NCBI GenBank assembly: GCA_052143535.1
Contig: JBKQSS010000061.1
Span: forward strand, 62,001 to 126,000
Direction: 5' to 3'
Length of the DNA stretch: 64,000 bases
From: JADGRA01 sp052143535
GTDB taxonomy: Bacteria > Myxococcota > Myxococcia > Myxococcales > Myxococcaceae
Made by a program: the position numbers and the translations under genes. Numbering within the stretch: the first letter of the stretch is position 1; each line of letters begins with the position of its first letter. Below are positions 43,280-51,793 of the stretch, one piece after another. The notes beneath the pieces are model-generated. The model was not told where the DNA came from. It did no database searches and saw only the letters and a program-made list of their open reading frames with translations.

Positions 43280-44001
43280 AGGCCACATCGGGGGTACGAC
43301 CAGATTTGCTCGCGGGCCAGGACCTTCCACCCATACCCCGTCAGACCCGCAGTCAGGAGAAACGGGCCCGACTGAAGGCCGCGGGTCTCGTTCTCTTCGG
43401 CGACAAGGGCTACGAGGCAACGGCCATTGAGGACATCACCCGAAGGGCAGACCTTGCGATTGGAGGTTTCTACCAGCACTTCCGGTCGAAACGGCAATTG
43501 TTGCTGGCACTGATGAATGAGCTTCTCGACAACCTCAGCGAATTTGGACTGCGCCCCACTGGCTCGACGGATGTGCGAGCAGAGGTGCGGGGAGTCTTAG
43601 CGCGCGCCTTTTCGACCGACGCTCACTACTTCGGCGCTTACCGCGCGTGGCGAGAGGCGATGCTCTCGGATTCGGAGCTAGCGGTCAAAGACGACGCGAT
43701 TCGCGCATGGACTACTTACCGCGTCACGAACGCATTCGCGGCGCTACAGCGGCTTCCAGGTGCTCGTTCCGCCGTCGACGTTCCCGGTCTGGCTCGCGCC
43801 ATGGATAGTCTCTTCTGGAACTTGCTGGCGCAAGTTGGGCGACTGTCCCGAATGGAGCTAAACCGCTCCATCGACTCAGCCACCCATCTCATCTACCACG
43901 CGCTGTTTAGCGACGGCCCGAGGGCGAGCGATGAAGTGGACGTCGCAGTTTCTCGTCGGAGGCTGTCGGGGAAACACCACCGGGCTTCAAAGCCGGGCTG
44001 A
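43276..44001 (+). CDS. TetR/AcrR family transcriptional regulator
   Basis: 241 residues from ATG 43276, overlapping the DUF5367 stop. The N-terminal helix-turn-helix reads LKAAGLVLFGDKGYEATAIE then DITRRADLAIGGFYQHFRSKRQLLLALM, a standard TetR pattern. The C-terminal domain is helical with no recognised ligand type. It probably represses its own operon with the membrane protein gene. The last about 30 residues are basic and look unfolded. It is convergent with the glutathione S-transferase gene. Confidence 0.92.
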   Translation: MKATSGVRPDLLAGQDLPPIPRQTRSQEKRARLKAAGLVLFGDKGYEATAIEDITRRADLAIGGFYQHFRSKRQLLLALMNELLDNLSEFGLRPTGSTDVRAEVRGVLARAFSTDAHYFGAYRAWREAMLSDSELAVKDDAIRAWTTYRVTNAFAALQRLPGARSAVDVPGLARAMDSLFWNLLAQVGRLSRMELNRSIDSATHLIYHALFSDGPRASDEVDVAVSRRRLSGKHHRASKPG

Positions 44002-44027
44002 CAGCCTGCCGGAGGGAGACGCCCCCC

Positions 44028-44654
44028 TCACCGCGCGGGACGCGGCGCGGCCTGTCGAGAAAGGGCGTGGATGCCTGGATAGGTGCGCAGACGGTCCAGC
44101 CACGCTCGCATCCCGCTGTAGGGTGCGAGGTCGAATTCCCCCTCCTCCGCGACATCGGTGTAGGCGAAGAGAGCCAGGTCAGCGACGGTCATTCCCGTGT
44201 CTGTCAACCAAGGATGGTCCTGAAGCCGTCGCTCCATCACTTTGAAGGCGCGGTGCCCGCGCTCCCAAATCTCTGGCAACCGGTCCGCGTAGCGGTCCTT
44301 TGCGCCGAGGTAGCGAATCCAATTGCGCGCAACTGCGACGTACGGCTCATGGCTGTACTGCTCGAAGAAGAGCCATTCGAAAACACGGGTCCGCGGAAGG
44401 CCAGGGGCTGGAAGCCATTGCGTGCCCTCGGCGAAGTGCGCCAAAATGGCGTTGGATTCGGTGATGCGAGCTCCGTCATCGAGTTCCACGAGGGGAACTT
44501 TGCCGTTCGGGTTTTTCGCCAGAAACTCAGGCGTGCGGGTGGCACCGGAGTTGGAGTCCGTCTCTACCCATCGGTAGGGCTGGCCGGTGAGCTCGAGAAT
44601 CTGACGCACCTTCCAGCAGTTCCCCGATGGGGTCGAGCCATAGACGCTGACCAT
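44028..44654 (-). CDS. Glutathione S-transferase family protein
   Basis: 208 residues, with GGGAGGAACGTAG as ribosome site at ATG 44654. The thioredoxin-like domain reads MVSVYGSTPSGNCWKVRQIL, then NPNGKVPLVELDDGARITES with the cis-Pro and the ESNAIL glutathione-binding turn. The helical C-domain has LFFEQYSHEPYVAVARNWIR and WLTDTGMTVADLALFAYTDV with the N-capping box. Serine at STPSGN is the likely active residue. It conjugates or reduces using glutathione. Together with the selenoperoxiredoxin and cupin it fits a detoxification theme. Confidence 0.92.
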   Translation of the reverse strand: MVSVYGSTPSGNCWKVRQILELTGQPYRWVETDSNSGATRTPEFLAKNPNGKVPLVELDDGARITESNAILAHFAEGTQWLPAPGLPRTRVFEWLFFEQYSHEPYVAVARNWIRYLGAKDRYADRLPEIWERGHRAFKVMERRLQDHPWLTDTGMTVADLALFAYTDVAEEGEFDLAPYSGMRAWLDRLRTYPGIHALSRQAAPRPAR

Positions 44655-44757
44655 CTACGTTCCTCCCAGCGAACAGAACGGGCGCTGACTCTAGCGTTTT
44701 GCCCCGACGAGGAGTGGGGCCTCGCCTTCGTGGCCTCGCTGGTGCGAGCCTCGGGGC

Positions 44758-45840
44758 GTGCGGATTCTCTACGGTGTGGTGGGGGAGGGGATGGGGCACG
44801 CCACCCGCTCCCGAGTCGTGCTCGAGGAATTGATTCGCGACCAACACGAGGTCCACATTGTTGTTTCGGGGCGAGCCCGCGAGTACCTCGCTCGCCATTT
44901 CGCGAACGTGCACCGCATCTGGGGCCTCACCATCAACTACGGCGGCAACCGCGTTCGCAACCTTCGTACCATTCTCCAAAATCTCCAAGGCGCCGTTGGT
45001 GGCCTGCCGGCGAACGTCAATGCCTACTTTGACGTCCTGTCTCAATTTCGTCCCGAAGTGGTCATCAGCGATTTCGAGACGTTCAGCTACCTCGTCGGCA
45101 AGGCGCTCCGGATTCCAGTCATCGCACTGGACAACATCCAGATTATCAGCCGCTGCGAGCACGACGCACGGCTGCTGGCGGGCCACGAGCCGACCTTCGA
45201 TTTAACGCGGGCGTTCGTCGAAGCAAAGCTGGCGCGCTGCTTCCATTACCTGGTGACGACCTTTTTCTTCCCTCCTGTCCGGCGCGAACGCACGACGCTG
45301 GTCCCACCCGTTCTGCGGCCACAAGTCCTCGAGGCACGCGGCGAAACCGGCGACCACTTGCTCGTGTACCAGACCGCCACCACCAATCGCGCTCTGCCGG
45401 CAGTGTTGAAGCGCCTGGGCCATCCCACGCGGATTTATGGGGTCCGGCGAGAGTTGACGGAGGAGGTGGTGGAGGGAAACTTGAGCTACCGGCCATTCAG
45501 CGAGCAGGGCTTCATCGAGGACTTGCGGACGGCGCGAGCGGTGGTGGCCGGAGGCGGATTCACGTTGATGAGCGAAGCTGTCTACCTGCGCAAACCGATG
45601 CTTTCCGTTCCAGTTCAGGGCCAATTCGAGCAGGTCCTCAATGCGCTGTACCTGCAACAGCTCGGCTATGGCCGGTACGCACCACGTTTCTCCGAGGCGG
45701 CCCTCGTTGAATTTCTTGGAAGCATCCCCTCCTGCGAGTTGGCTCTCCGCGAATACCACCAGGACGGAAACCAGGCGACGTTTACCGCGCTGCGCCAGAG
45801 GCTTGCGGAAGCGACGACGGCGCGCGGGCCCGGTCGCTGA
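44758..45840 (+). CDS. MurG/UGT-like glycosyltransferase (MJ1255/VC2487 type)
   Basis: 360 residues from GTG 44758. MRILYGVVGEGMGHATRSRVVLEELI is the GT-B N-terminal loop with GxGH-xR. The C-terminal part has VVAGGGFTLMSEAVYLRKPM followed by VPVQGQFEQVLNALYLQQLG, the donor-binding GGG-T-SEA pattern of the MJ1255/VC2487 family. It probably transfers a sugar from a nucleotide sugar to a lipid. No signal peptide; it should act at the inner face of the membrane. It lies next to the ceramide-like operon, so a sphingolipid headgroup is one possible acceptor. That link is speculative. Confidence 0.85.
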   Translation: MRILYGVVGEGMGHATRSRVVLEELIRDQHEVHIVVSGRAREYLARHFANVHRIWGLTINYGGNRVRNLRTILQNLQGAVGGLPANVNAYFDVLSQFRPEVVISDFETFSYLVGKALRIPVIALDNIQIISRCEHDARLLAGHEPTFDLTRAFVEAKLARCFHYLVTTFFFPPVRRERTTLVPPVLRPQVLEARGETGDHLLVYQTATTNRALPAVLKRLGHPTRIYGVRRELTEEVVEGNLSYRPFSEQGFIEDLRTARAVVAGGGFTLMSEAVYLRKPMLSVPVQGQFEQVLNALYLQQLGYGRYAPRFSEAALVEFLGSIPSCELALREYHQDGNQATFTALRQRLAEATTARGPGR

Positions 45841-45858
45841 GAAGCGAGGGGCTGACGC

Positions 45859-46779
45859 CTATTTGCTCGCGTGAATCGCCATCACGTCCTTGAGCAACTT
45901 GATGGCGTCGGCCTTGGGCCGTTGGAAGGCGTTGCGGCCCATAATTGAGCCGAAACCGCCGCCCTCCTTGATGCCACGGATTTCCTCAAGGACGGCGGGC
46001 GTGTCCTTCGCCTCGCCACCGGAGAAGATGCAGACACGCCGCCCGGCGAAGCAGGCCTGGACCACGAGCCGGACCCGGTCTGCCAGCGTCTTGAGAGGCA
46101 GGTTGTACTTTTCGAAGACCGCCTTGGCCTCCGGCTGAAGAATGTTTTCCTTGGGTGGTTTCACCTTGATGACGTGCGCCCCCATCTGGGCGGAAATTTG
46201 AGCGCCGTAGGCCACCACGTCCACAGCTTGCTCCGCCTCCTTCGGAACGCCGCTCCCACGCGGATAGGCCCACACGATGGTCGGCAGTCCAAGTTCCTTG
46301 GCTTGCGCGACGACCTCGCGCAATTCCTCGAACACCACGTTGCGTGCGCCTGAGCCTGGGTAGATTGTGAAGCCCACCGCAGCGCAGCCGAGGCGGACTG
46401 CGTCTCTCGGGGACGCGGTCAAAGCAGACGCTGGCTCCAGCTTGGACAGCGAGTCAGAGTTGTTCAGCTTGAGGATGAGGGGAATTTCCCCGGCGTATTT
46501 CCCAGCGACCGCCTCCAGAAACCCGAGCGGAGCCGCATAAGCGTTGCACCCTGATTCGATGGCCAGGCTGACGTGGTACTCGGGGTCGTACCCCGGGGGA
46601 TTGGGTGCGAACGAGCGCTGGGGGCCGTGCTCGAAGCCCTGGTCTACCGGAAGGATGACCATCTTCCCGGTGCCCCCCAAGGTTCCAGTCATCAGCATTC
46701 GAGCCAAGTTGGCCTTGGTTCCCGGATTATCGGACGGGTACCAGGACAGAATCTCCTTCACGCGCTCGGTCAGGGGCAT
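45859..46779 (-). CDS. fbaB: Class I fructose-bisphosphate aldolase (archaeal/DhnA type)
   Basis: 306 residues. MVILPVDQGFEHGPQRSFAP, PLILKLNNSDSLSK and VGFTIYPGSGARNVVFEEL are typical of the FbaB/DhnA family, with the Schiff-base lysine in HVIKVKPPKENILQPEAK and the phosphate site in RVCIFSGGEAKDT plus GGGFGSIMGRNAFQR. It splits fructose 1,6-bisphosphate into dihydroxyacetone phosphate and glyceraldehyde 3-phosphate. It lies 81 bases downstream of the last ceramide-type gene on the same strand, and may be its own unit. It is convergent with the glycosyltransferase gene. Confidence 0.95.
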   Translation of the reverse strand: MPLTERVKEILSWYPSDNPGTKANLARMLMTGTLGGTGKMVILPVDQGFEHGPQRSFAPNPPGYDPEYHVSLAIESGCNAYAAPLGFLEAVAGKYAGEIPLILKLNNSDSLSKLEPASALTASPRDAVRLGCAAVGFTIYPGSGARNVVFEELREVVAQAKELGLPTIVWAYPRGSGVPKEAEQAVDVVAYGAQISAQMGAHVIKVKPPKENILQPEAKAVFEKYNLPLKTLADRVRLVVQACFAGRRVCIFSGGEAKDTPAVLEEIRGIKEGGGFGSIMGRNAFQRPKADAIKLLKDVMAIHASK

Positions 46780-46860
46780 GGCGGTCGGGCCTCGGGAGAG
46801 GTGAGACGTCCAGACCTTACACCGCTCGTGTCCCGGGCGGACAATGGGGTCGGCGGTGAT

Positions 46861-48051
46861 TCAGAGCGCGCGCTCGTAGATGCGGTATGTTTTGTAGCGC
46901 CGTGCGCCCATGGATTCGATGGCGCGCACCATCAGCTCGTTGTCCTCGGTGACCCAGCCGAGCTCTGCCCCGTCGTAGCCGAGCCGACGAGCAGTTCGCA
47001 GTGTCTCGAGGTACAAAAGAGCGTCAAGTCCGCGGCGGCGAAAGCCGGGCTTGATGCCGAACAGGAGAACACGGAGCCGTTCGATGTTTCGGGCTGCCAA
47101 GGCCATTCGCGCTAGCCCGAGCGGCAAACCCCAGTGGGTAAGGTAGCCGCCGGCGGCCTGAATGGCGCGGTTGGCGTCGGGAAGGGTGATGGAGAAGGCG
47201 ACCGGCTCTCCGCGGACCTCGGCGATCAGGCACAGCTCGGGACGCACGCGAACCAACGGCCGCAGACGAGCGACGATGCCGTCGAACTCCTCCTCATTCA
47301 GCGGGAGGAAGAGCCAGGCTGGGTCCATCATCGCGTTGTAGATGCTCTTGAGGCGGCGAATTTCCTCGGGAAGCTGCCGGAGGTCGATGGGGCGCACTCG
47401 TACTCCCTGCTGTTCTCGGAGGCGCTCCGCGACACGTACCACTTTCTCGGGAGGGGCGAGGGCGGTGCTCAAGTCGTACGCGTAGAGATCCTTCATCTTC
47501 CGAAGGCCCCATCGTTCGAGGAGTGCGCCGTAGTACCGGAAGTTGTAGGGCATCATCATCGCCGGTGGAAAGTCGAATCCCTCCACCAGGACGCCACATT
47601 CGTGGTTGGTCGAGAGGTTCACCGGACCAGTCAACGTCTTCATGCCCCGGCTCCGGGCAAACTCGGCCGCACGGTCCAGCAGGGCGCTCGCCACAGCTGG
47701 GTCGTCGGGGGCATCAAAAAGCCCAAAGAAACCCGTTTCCGCATTGTGAAACTGGTTCCACAGCGCGTCGTCGATGGCCGCAATTCTTCCGACAATCTGT
47801 CCGTGCCGACGGGCGACCGACAGTTCCACCTCGGCGTGGGTGAAAAAGGGGTTCTTGTCGCGGTCGAGAAAATCGCGCCGCTCGGCGACGATGGGCGGAA
47901 CGAAATATGGGTCAGTTGCATAGAGCTCGAGCTGGTAGCGAATGAAGGCGTCCAGGTCGACTTGCCGGCGTACGGTCTCGATGACGATGTTCGAGTCGAG
48001 GGCGACGGCGGAACTTGCCGGTTGAAGCGGCGCAGTGCGGGCTACTGGCAT
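46861..48051 (-). CDS. GNAT-like acyltransferase, candidate bacterial ceramide synthase (copy B)
   Basis: 396 residues from ATG 48051, sharing one base with the stop of the reductase gene upstream (TGATG). The chain shows YQLELYATDPYFVPPIVAERRDFL, TLTGPVNLSTNHECGVLVEG and the late GNAT-type LLFGIKPGFRRRGLDALLYL, then GAELGWVTEDNELMVRAIES with a C-terminal RYKTYRIYERAL. It is clearly a paralog of the gene at 49066-50250. Bacterial ceramide synthase (bCerS in Caulobacter) belongs to the acyl-CoA N-acyltransferase superfamily and acylates 3-ketosphinganine. Function here is inferred from that and from the adjacent spt and reductase genes. Confidence 0.8.
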   Translation of the reverse strand: MPVARTAPLQPASSAVALDSNIVIETVRRQVDLDAFIRYQLELYATDPYFVPPIVAERRDFLDRDKNPFFTHAEVELSVARRHGQIVGRIAAIDDALWNQFHNAETGFFGLFDAPDDPAVASALLDRAAEFARSRGMKTLTGPVNLSTNHECGVLVEGFDFPPAMMMPYNFRYYGALLERWGLRKMKDLYAYDLSTALAPPEKVVRVAERLREQQGVRVRPIDLRQLPEEIRRLKSIYNAMMDPAWLFLPLNEEEFDGIVARLRPLVRVRPELCLIAEVRGEPVAFSITLPDANRAIQAAGGYLTHWGLPLGLARMALAARNIERLRVLLFGIKPGFRRRGLDALLYLETLRTARRLGYDGAELGWVTEDNELMVRAIESMGARRYKTYRIYERAL

Positions 48052-49052
48052 CAGACCAATCCTTGTTGACGGTACCAGGCGACGGTGTGGGCGAGCCCCT
48101 CCTCGAGGGGGTAGCGCGTCCGGAAGGCGAGGGCGGTGACCGCTCGATGCGGCGAACAGGTCCAGGCCTCCTGCGCCATCTCCCGCGCCTTGTCCCGGTT
48201 GAGGATTGACACCTTGCCACGGACTCGGGCCGCTAGCTCCGAGCCAGCCGCGGCAAGCCACCCGACGGATTCCGGGACCGACACGACATGCGCGCTGCGT
48301 CGACCGAGTGCACGAGACAGTGCCTGGCAGAATTCCTCCCAGGCGTAGGCGCGCGGGTCAGCCACGAAGTAGATGCCTCGAATTGGGTCAGCGGTAGAGA
48401 GCGTTTCGCCACGTCCACCGGCCGCGATGAGTGCCTCGCACAGATCGTCGACATGAATAAAGGAAAACTGCTTCGGCCCGAAGCCGGACTTGAGAAAGAC
48501 ACCGTGCCGAGCCATCGCCAAGAGGGGAGGGAGGTTGACTTCGTCCCCGGGGCCGTAAACGAAGGGCGGCCGAAGGACAATGGCCTGGACGGAGTCCGCT
48601 TCCACCCGCACCGCCTCCTCTGCAGCCAGCTTGCTTCGTCCGTAGAAGGACACCGGCTGAGCACCCTGTTGCTCCGAGCGGGGATGGCCAAGTCGAGCCG
48701 GGCCCGCGGCGGCAAGCGACGAGCAGACCACGAGCCGCGGTGGCGGGCGCTGACGGCTTACTGCCTGCGCGAGGAGACGGGTGGCTTCGACGTTTCCCCG
48801 GGTGTAGCCATCCTCGGACGCGGCCTTGGTGACGCCGGCTAGGTGGTAAACCACCTCCACGGCGTCGAGCGCTTGGTCTAACCCTTGGCCAGTGGTGAGG
48901 TCACCTTCGACCAGCTTGACGCCTAGCCCACTGAGCGACTCGGTGCGTGAGCTCCGGCGGACCAGCGCCGTCACCGCGTCGCCTTTCTGAACGAGGTGCC
49001 GCGCGAGGGTCCCACCCACGAAGCCGCTTCCGCCAGTCAGCAGGACACGCAT
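48051..49052 (-). CDS. NAD-dependent epimerase/dehydratase-like reductase, candidate ceramide reductase CerR
   Basis: 333 residues from ATG 49052; the longer frame to 49307 overlaps the upstream gene. MRVLLTGGSGFVGGTLARHL is the NAD(P) Rossmann motif (GGSGFVG), VVCSSLAAAGP supplies the serine and FYGRSKLAAEE the catalytic YxxxK. It is an extended short-chain dehydrogenase. In Caulobacter a protein of this class (CerR) reduces 3-oxo-ceramide. Its place between two GNAT-like genes and downstream of a serine palmitoyltransferase supports that role. Alternatively it could be a nucleotide-sugar epimerase. Confidence 0.85.
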   Translation of the reverse strand: MRVLLTGGSGFVGGTLARHLVQKGDAVTALVRRSSRTESLSGLGVKLVEGDLTTGQGLDQALDAVEVVYHLAGVTKAASEDGYTRGNVEATRLLAQAVSRQRPPPRLVVCSSLAAAGPARLGHPRSEQQGAQPVSFYGRSKLAAEEAVRVEADSVQAIVLRPPFVYGPGDEVNLPPLLAMARHGVFLKSGFGPKQFSFIHVDDLCEALIAAGGRGETLSTADPIRGIYFVADPRAYAWEEFCQALSRALGRRSAHVVSVPESVGWLAAAGSELAARVRGKVSILNRDKAREMAQEAWTCSPHRAVTALAFRTRYPLEEGLAHTVAWYRQQGLV

Positions 49053-49065
49053 CCGGGCGGGGTGC

Positions 49066-50250
49066 TCAGGCAATCGGGCGCTGGTAAATGCGGTATGTTT
49101 TCGAGCGGACGCCGCCCATGGACTCGATGGCGCGATTAACGAGGTGATTGTCTTCGAGCGTCCAGGAGACTTCCCCGCCGCTGTATCCCAGACGACGTGC
49201 GGTGTTGATGGTGTCCAGGTAAAGAATTGCATCAAGGCCTTGGCGCCGGAACCCCTCTTTGATGCCCAGCGTAATGAGGCGCAGCCGGCGAATGCGCCGA
49301 GCGGCAAGGGCCAGTTTCACCAGGCCGATGGGGAGGCCGAACCGGGTCAAGCGGCCTCCGGCGGCCTTCAATGCATAGTTTGCATCCGGAATGGTCATCG
49401 AGAAGGCGACCGGTTCACCCTTCACTTCGGCGATGAGCAACAACTCCGGGACGACCAGAGGTTTCATGTCCTTGGCCATGTGGTCGAACTCTGCCTCGGT
49501 CATCGGGACGAAGCCCCAGTTGTGTTCCCAGGCGGCGTTGTAGATGTCTTTGACCCGCTGGACCTCCGCCGCGAAGTCCGACATCCGGACTGGCCGCACC
49601 ACGACACCATTGCGCTGGCGGATTTTCTCCGCGACCCGGACCACTTTCTCTGGCGCAGGCTGTGACGACGCGACGTCAAAGGCCCACAAGTCCTTCGCCT
49701 TGACGAACCCGCTCGCCTCGTAGAGCGCCGGATAATACCGAGGGTTGTAGGCCATCATCACCGCCGGAGAAGCCTCAAATCCTTCCACCAAGACCGAGCA
49801 CTCATAGTTGGTGGAGAAGTTGAGCGGCCCCATCATCTCCGGAAACCCCTGTGCCTTCAGCCAAGCGGAGGCCGCGTCGAAGAGGCCACGCGCGACGGCC
49901 TCGTCGTTGATGCTCTCGAACATCCCGAAGAAGCCGAGATTGCTCCCATGGAATTCGTTGTAACGGGGGTCGACGACGCCGGCGATGCGCCCCACCACCT
50001 TTCCGTTGCGGCGGGCCAGAAACAATTCGGCACTACCGAACTGAAACCAGGGATTCTTTTTCGGGTCGAGAAAGTCGCGCCGCTCCATCTCCAAAGGGGG
50101 AACCCAGTTCGGGTCGCCCCGGTACAGCTCATAGGGGAAGCGGATGAAAGCCTCACGGTCCGCCGAAGACTGCGCTGGCGTCACCGTGACGTCTGACAGC
50201 GTCGCGGAGCCTTGGGCCACGGGTCGGTGCTTCTTTGCCGAAACAGCCAT
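49066..50250 (-). CDS. GNAT-like acyltransferase, candidate bacterial ceramide synthase (copy A)
   Basis: 394 residues. FPYELYRGDPNWVPPLEMER, MMGPLNFSTNYECSVLVEGF, LITLGIKEGFRRQGLDAILY and GGEVSWTLEDNHLVNRAIES match copy B (46861-48051) block by block, so the two arose by duplication. The gene begins 7 bases after the stop of the spt gene, closer than copy B, and is the better candidate for the main ceramide synthase. The N-terminal about 20 residues are Lys/Ala-rich. There is no signal peptide. Role is by family and context. Confidence 0.8.
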   Translation of the reverse strand: MAVSAKKHRPVAQGSATLSDVTVTPAQSSADREAFIRFPYELYRGDPNWVPPLEMERRDFLDPKKNPWFQFGSAELFLARRNGKVVGRIAGVVDPRYNEFHGSNLGFFGMFESINDEAVARGLFDAASAWLKAQGFPEMMGPLNFSTNYECSVLVEGFEASPAVMMAYNPRYYPALYEASGFVKAKDLWAFDVASSQPAPEKVVRVAEKIRQRNGVVVRPVRMSDFAAEVQRVKDIYNAAWEHNWGFVPMTEAEFDHMAKDMKPLVVPELLLIAEVKGEPVAFSMTIPDANYALKAAGGRLTRFGLPIGLVKLALAARRIRRLRLITLGIKEGFRRQGLDAILYLDTINTARRLGYSGGEVSWTLEDNHLVNRAIESMGGVRSKTYRIYQRPIA

Positions 50251-50257
50251 GAGTGCC

Positions 50258-51793
50258 TCAGGCCTCCGGGTGCTGACCGTTTTTTAGGAAGAGATTGGCG
50301 CCCTTTTCCAAGAGCAAGCCGGGAAGCTCCGAACGCATGCCCCAGAGCCGTAGGGGCGCTGCGCCAAGGCGCTTGAGGTCATCAGGTTGGAGATTGGCTG
50401 CCCGCCAAGTCAGTGTTTCTACAGCATCCGACAGTTTTCGAGCGACCTCGCGCGAGGACAAGCGGGCGATGGACTCCAGCGACAAGCCGCGATCTGCCAG
50501 CAACCCAGCCGAAGCCGCCGCCCAGCGCTGCGTCGCCTGGTTGGACATGACGAAAGTGCCTGGACGCGCCACCTTGACCGGTACAAAGGTGCTGGGGCGC
50601 GTCTCGGGAATCACTCCCATCTTCCGACCAACTTTCTCGAACGCGTCGAGCACTCGGTCCAGCTGAGCATCGGTGTGAGTGGCCATGTAGCTGGTACGAA
50701 TCAGCGAATGGCCCGGTTCAACCGCCGGCGGGATGACGGGGTTGGCGAACACCCCGGCCTCGAAGAGCGTCTTCCAGAAGCGGAAACACTTCACCTGGTC
50801 GCCGATGAGGACCGGGACGACTGGGGTGACCGAGACGCCGGTGTCGTAGCCCATGGCCCGAAGGCCGTTGTGCATTTTCTCGGCGATGTCCATGAGCCGC
50901 GAGCGGCGCTGGGGCTCGGCCTCGACGATTTCCAGCGCCTTGAGGGCAGCGGCCACGGCGGCTGGAGTCATCGAGGCGCTGAAGATGATTGGTCGAGACC
51001 GGTGTTTGATGTAGTTGATCACCTCGAATGGCCCCGCGAGCACGCCGCCGAGCGAGGCGAAGCTCTTGCTGAAGGTGCCCATCACGATGTCGGTGTTTGC
51101 CTCGAGACCGAAGTATTCGGCCACGCCGCGTCCACGCTCTCCGAGGACGCCCATCGAGTGCGCGTCGTCAATCATCACCCGGGCGCGGTAGCGCTGGGCG
51201 AGCTCGACGATTTTCGGCACGTTGGCCAGGTCGCCCTCCATCGAAAAGACGCCATCGGTGACAATCAGCTTTCCGGCGTCGGGGTCCGCGGCTTCCAGCA
51301 GCTTCTGCAGGTGATCGACGTCGTTGTGCCGGAATTTGCGCTCCTCTCCGAAGGAAAGTCGGATGCCGTCGACGAGGCTGGCGTGGTTGCCGCGATCGGA
51401 GAATACGATGTCGTGGCGTCCGAGCAGGGCAGAGAGCGCGGCGAGGTTGGTCTGAAACCCCGTCGACACCACAACGGCTGCTTCACGGTTCAGGAACTTC
51501 GCAAACCGGTTCTCCAACTCTTCATGAAGGACGGTGGTGCCGTTGAGCAGCCGGCTTCCGGAGCACGTGCTGCCGAAGCGCTTGACCGCATTCTGAGCTG
51601 CTTCTTTGACGCGGGGGTCGCCCGCCAGCCCGAGGTAGTTGTTGGAGCCTGCCATGACCACGCGGCGGCCCTCGATGTCGACCTCGGTACTGGCGTGTGA
51701 CGCCTCAATGGGCCGGTAGTACGGGTAGAGGCCGGCGGCCTTGGCGATGCGGTAGTCCTTCCAGGCACCGCACTTGTCGAAGACATCGCTCAT
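50258..51793 (-). CDS. spt: Serine palmitoyltransferase-like alpha-oxoamine synthase with C-terminal extension
   Basis: 511 residues from ATG 51793. VVMAGSNNYLGLAGDPRVKE, GSTCSGSRLLNGTTVLHEEL, RVMIDDAHSMGVLGERGRGV and MGTFSKSFASLGGVLAGP are the alpha-oxoamine synthase blocks; Lys243 in TFSKSFAS binds PLP. The core is about 400 residues; the last about 100 residues form an extra helical domain. Spt joins serine with an acyl thioester to make 3-ketosphinganine, the first step of sphingolipid synthesis. Glycine C-acetyltransferase is the main alternative, but the neighbouring GNAT-like and reductase genes favour Spt. It heads the minus-strand operon. Confidence 0.88.
   Translation of the reverse strand: MSDVFDKCGAWKDYRIAKAAGLYPYYRPIEASHASTEVDIEGRRVVMAGSNNYLGLAGDPRVKEAAQNAVKRFGSTCSGSRLLNGTTVLHEELENRFAKFLNREAAVVVSTGFQTNLAALSALLGRHDIVFSDRGNHASLVDGIRLSFGEERKFRHNDVDHLQKLLEAADPDAGKLIVTDGVFSMEGDLANVPKIVELAQRYRARVMIDDAHSMGVLGERGRGVAEYFGLEANTDIVMGTFSKSFASLGGVLAGPFEVINYIKHRSRPIIFSASMTPAAVAAALKALEIVEAEPQRRSRLMDIAEKMHNGLRAMGYDTGVSVTPVVPVLIGDQVKCFRFWKTLFEAGVFANPVIPPAVEPGHSLIRTSYMATHTDAQLDRVLDAFEKVGRKMGVIPETRPSTFVPVKVARPGTFVMSNQATQRWAAASAGLLADRGLSLESIARLSSREVARKLSDAVETLTWRAANLQPDDLKRLGAAPLRLWGMRSELPGLLLEKGANLFLKNGQHPEA

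Noticed and set aside
50387..51700. Plus-strand open frame of 437 codons
   Set aside because: It is antisense to the serine palmitoyltransferase gene, which has full family motifs.
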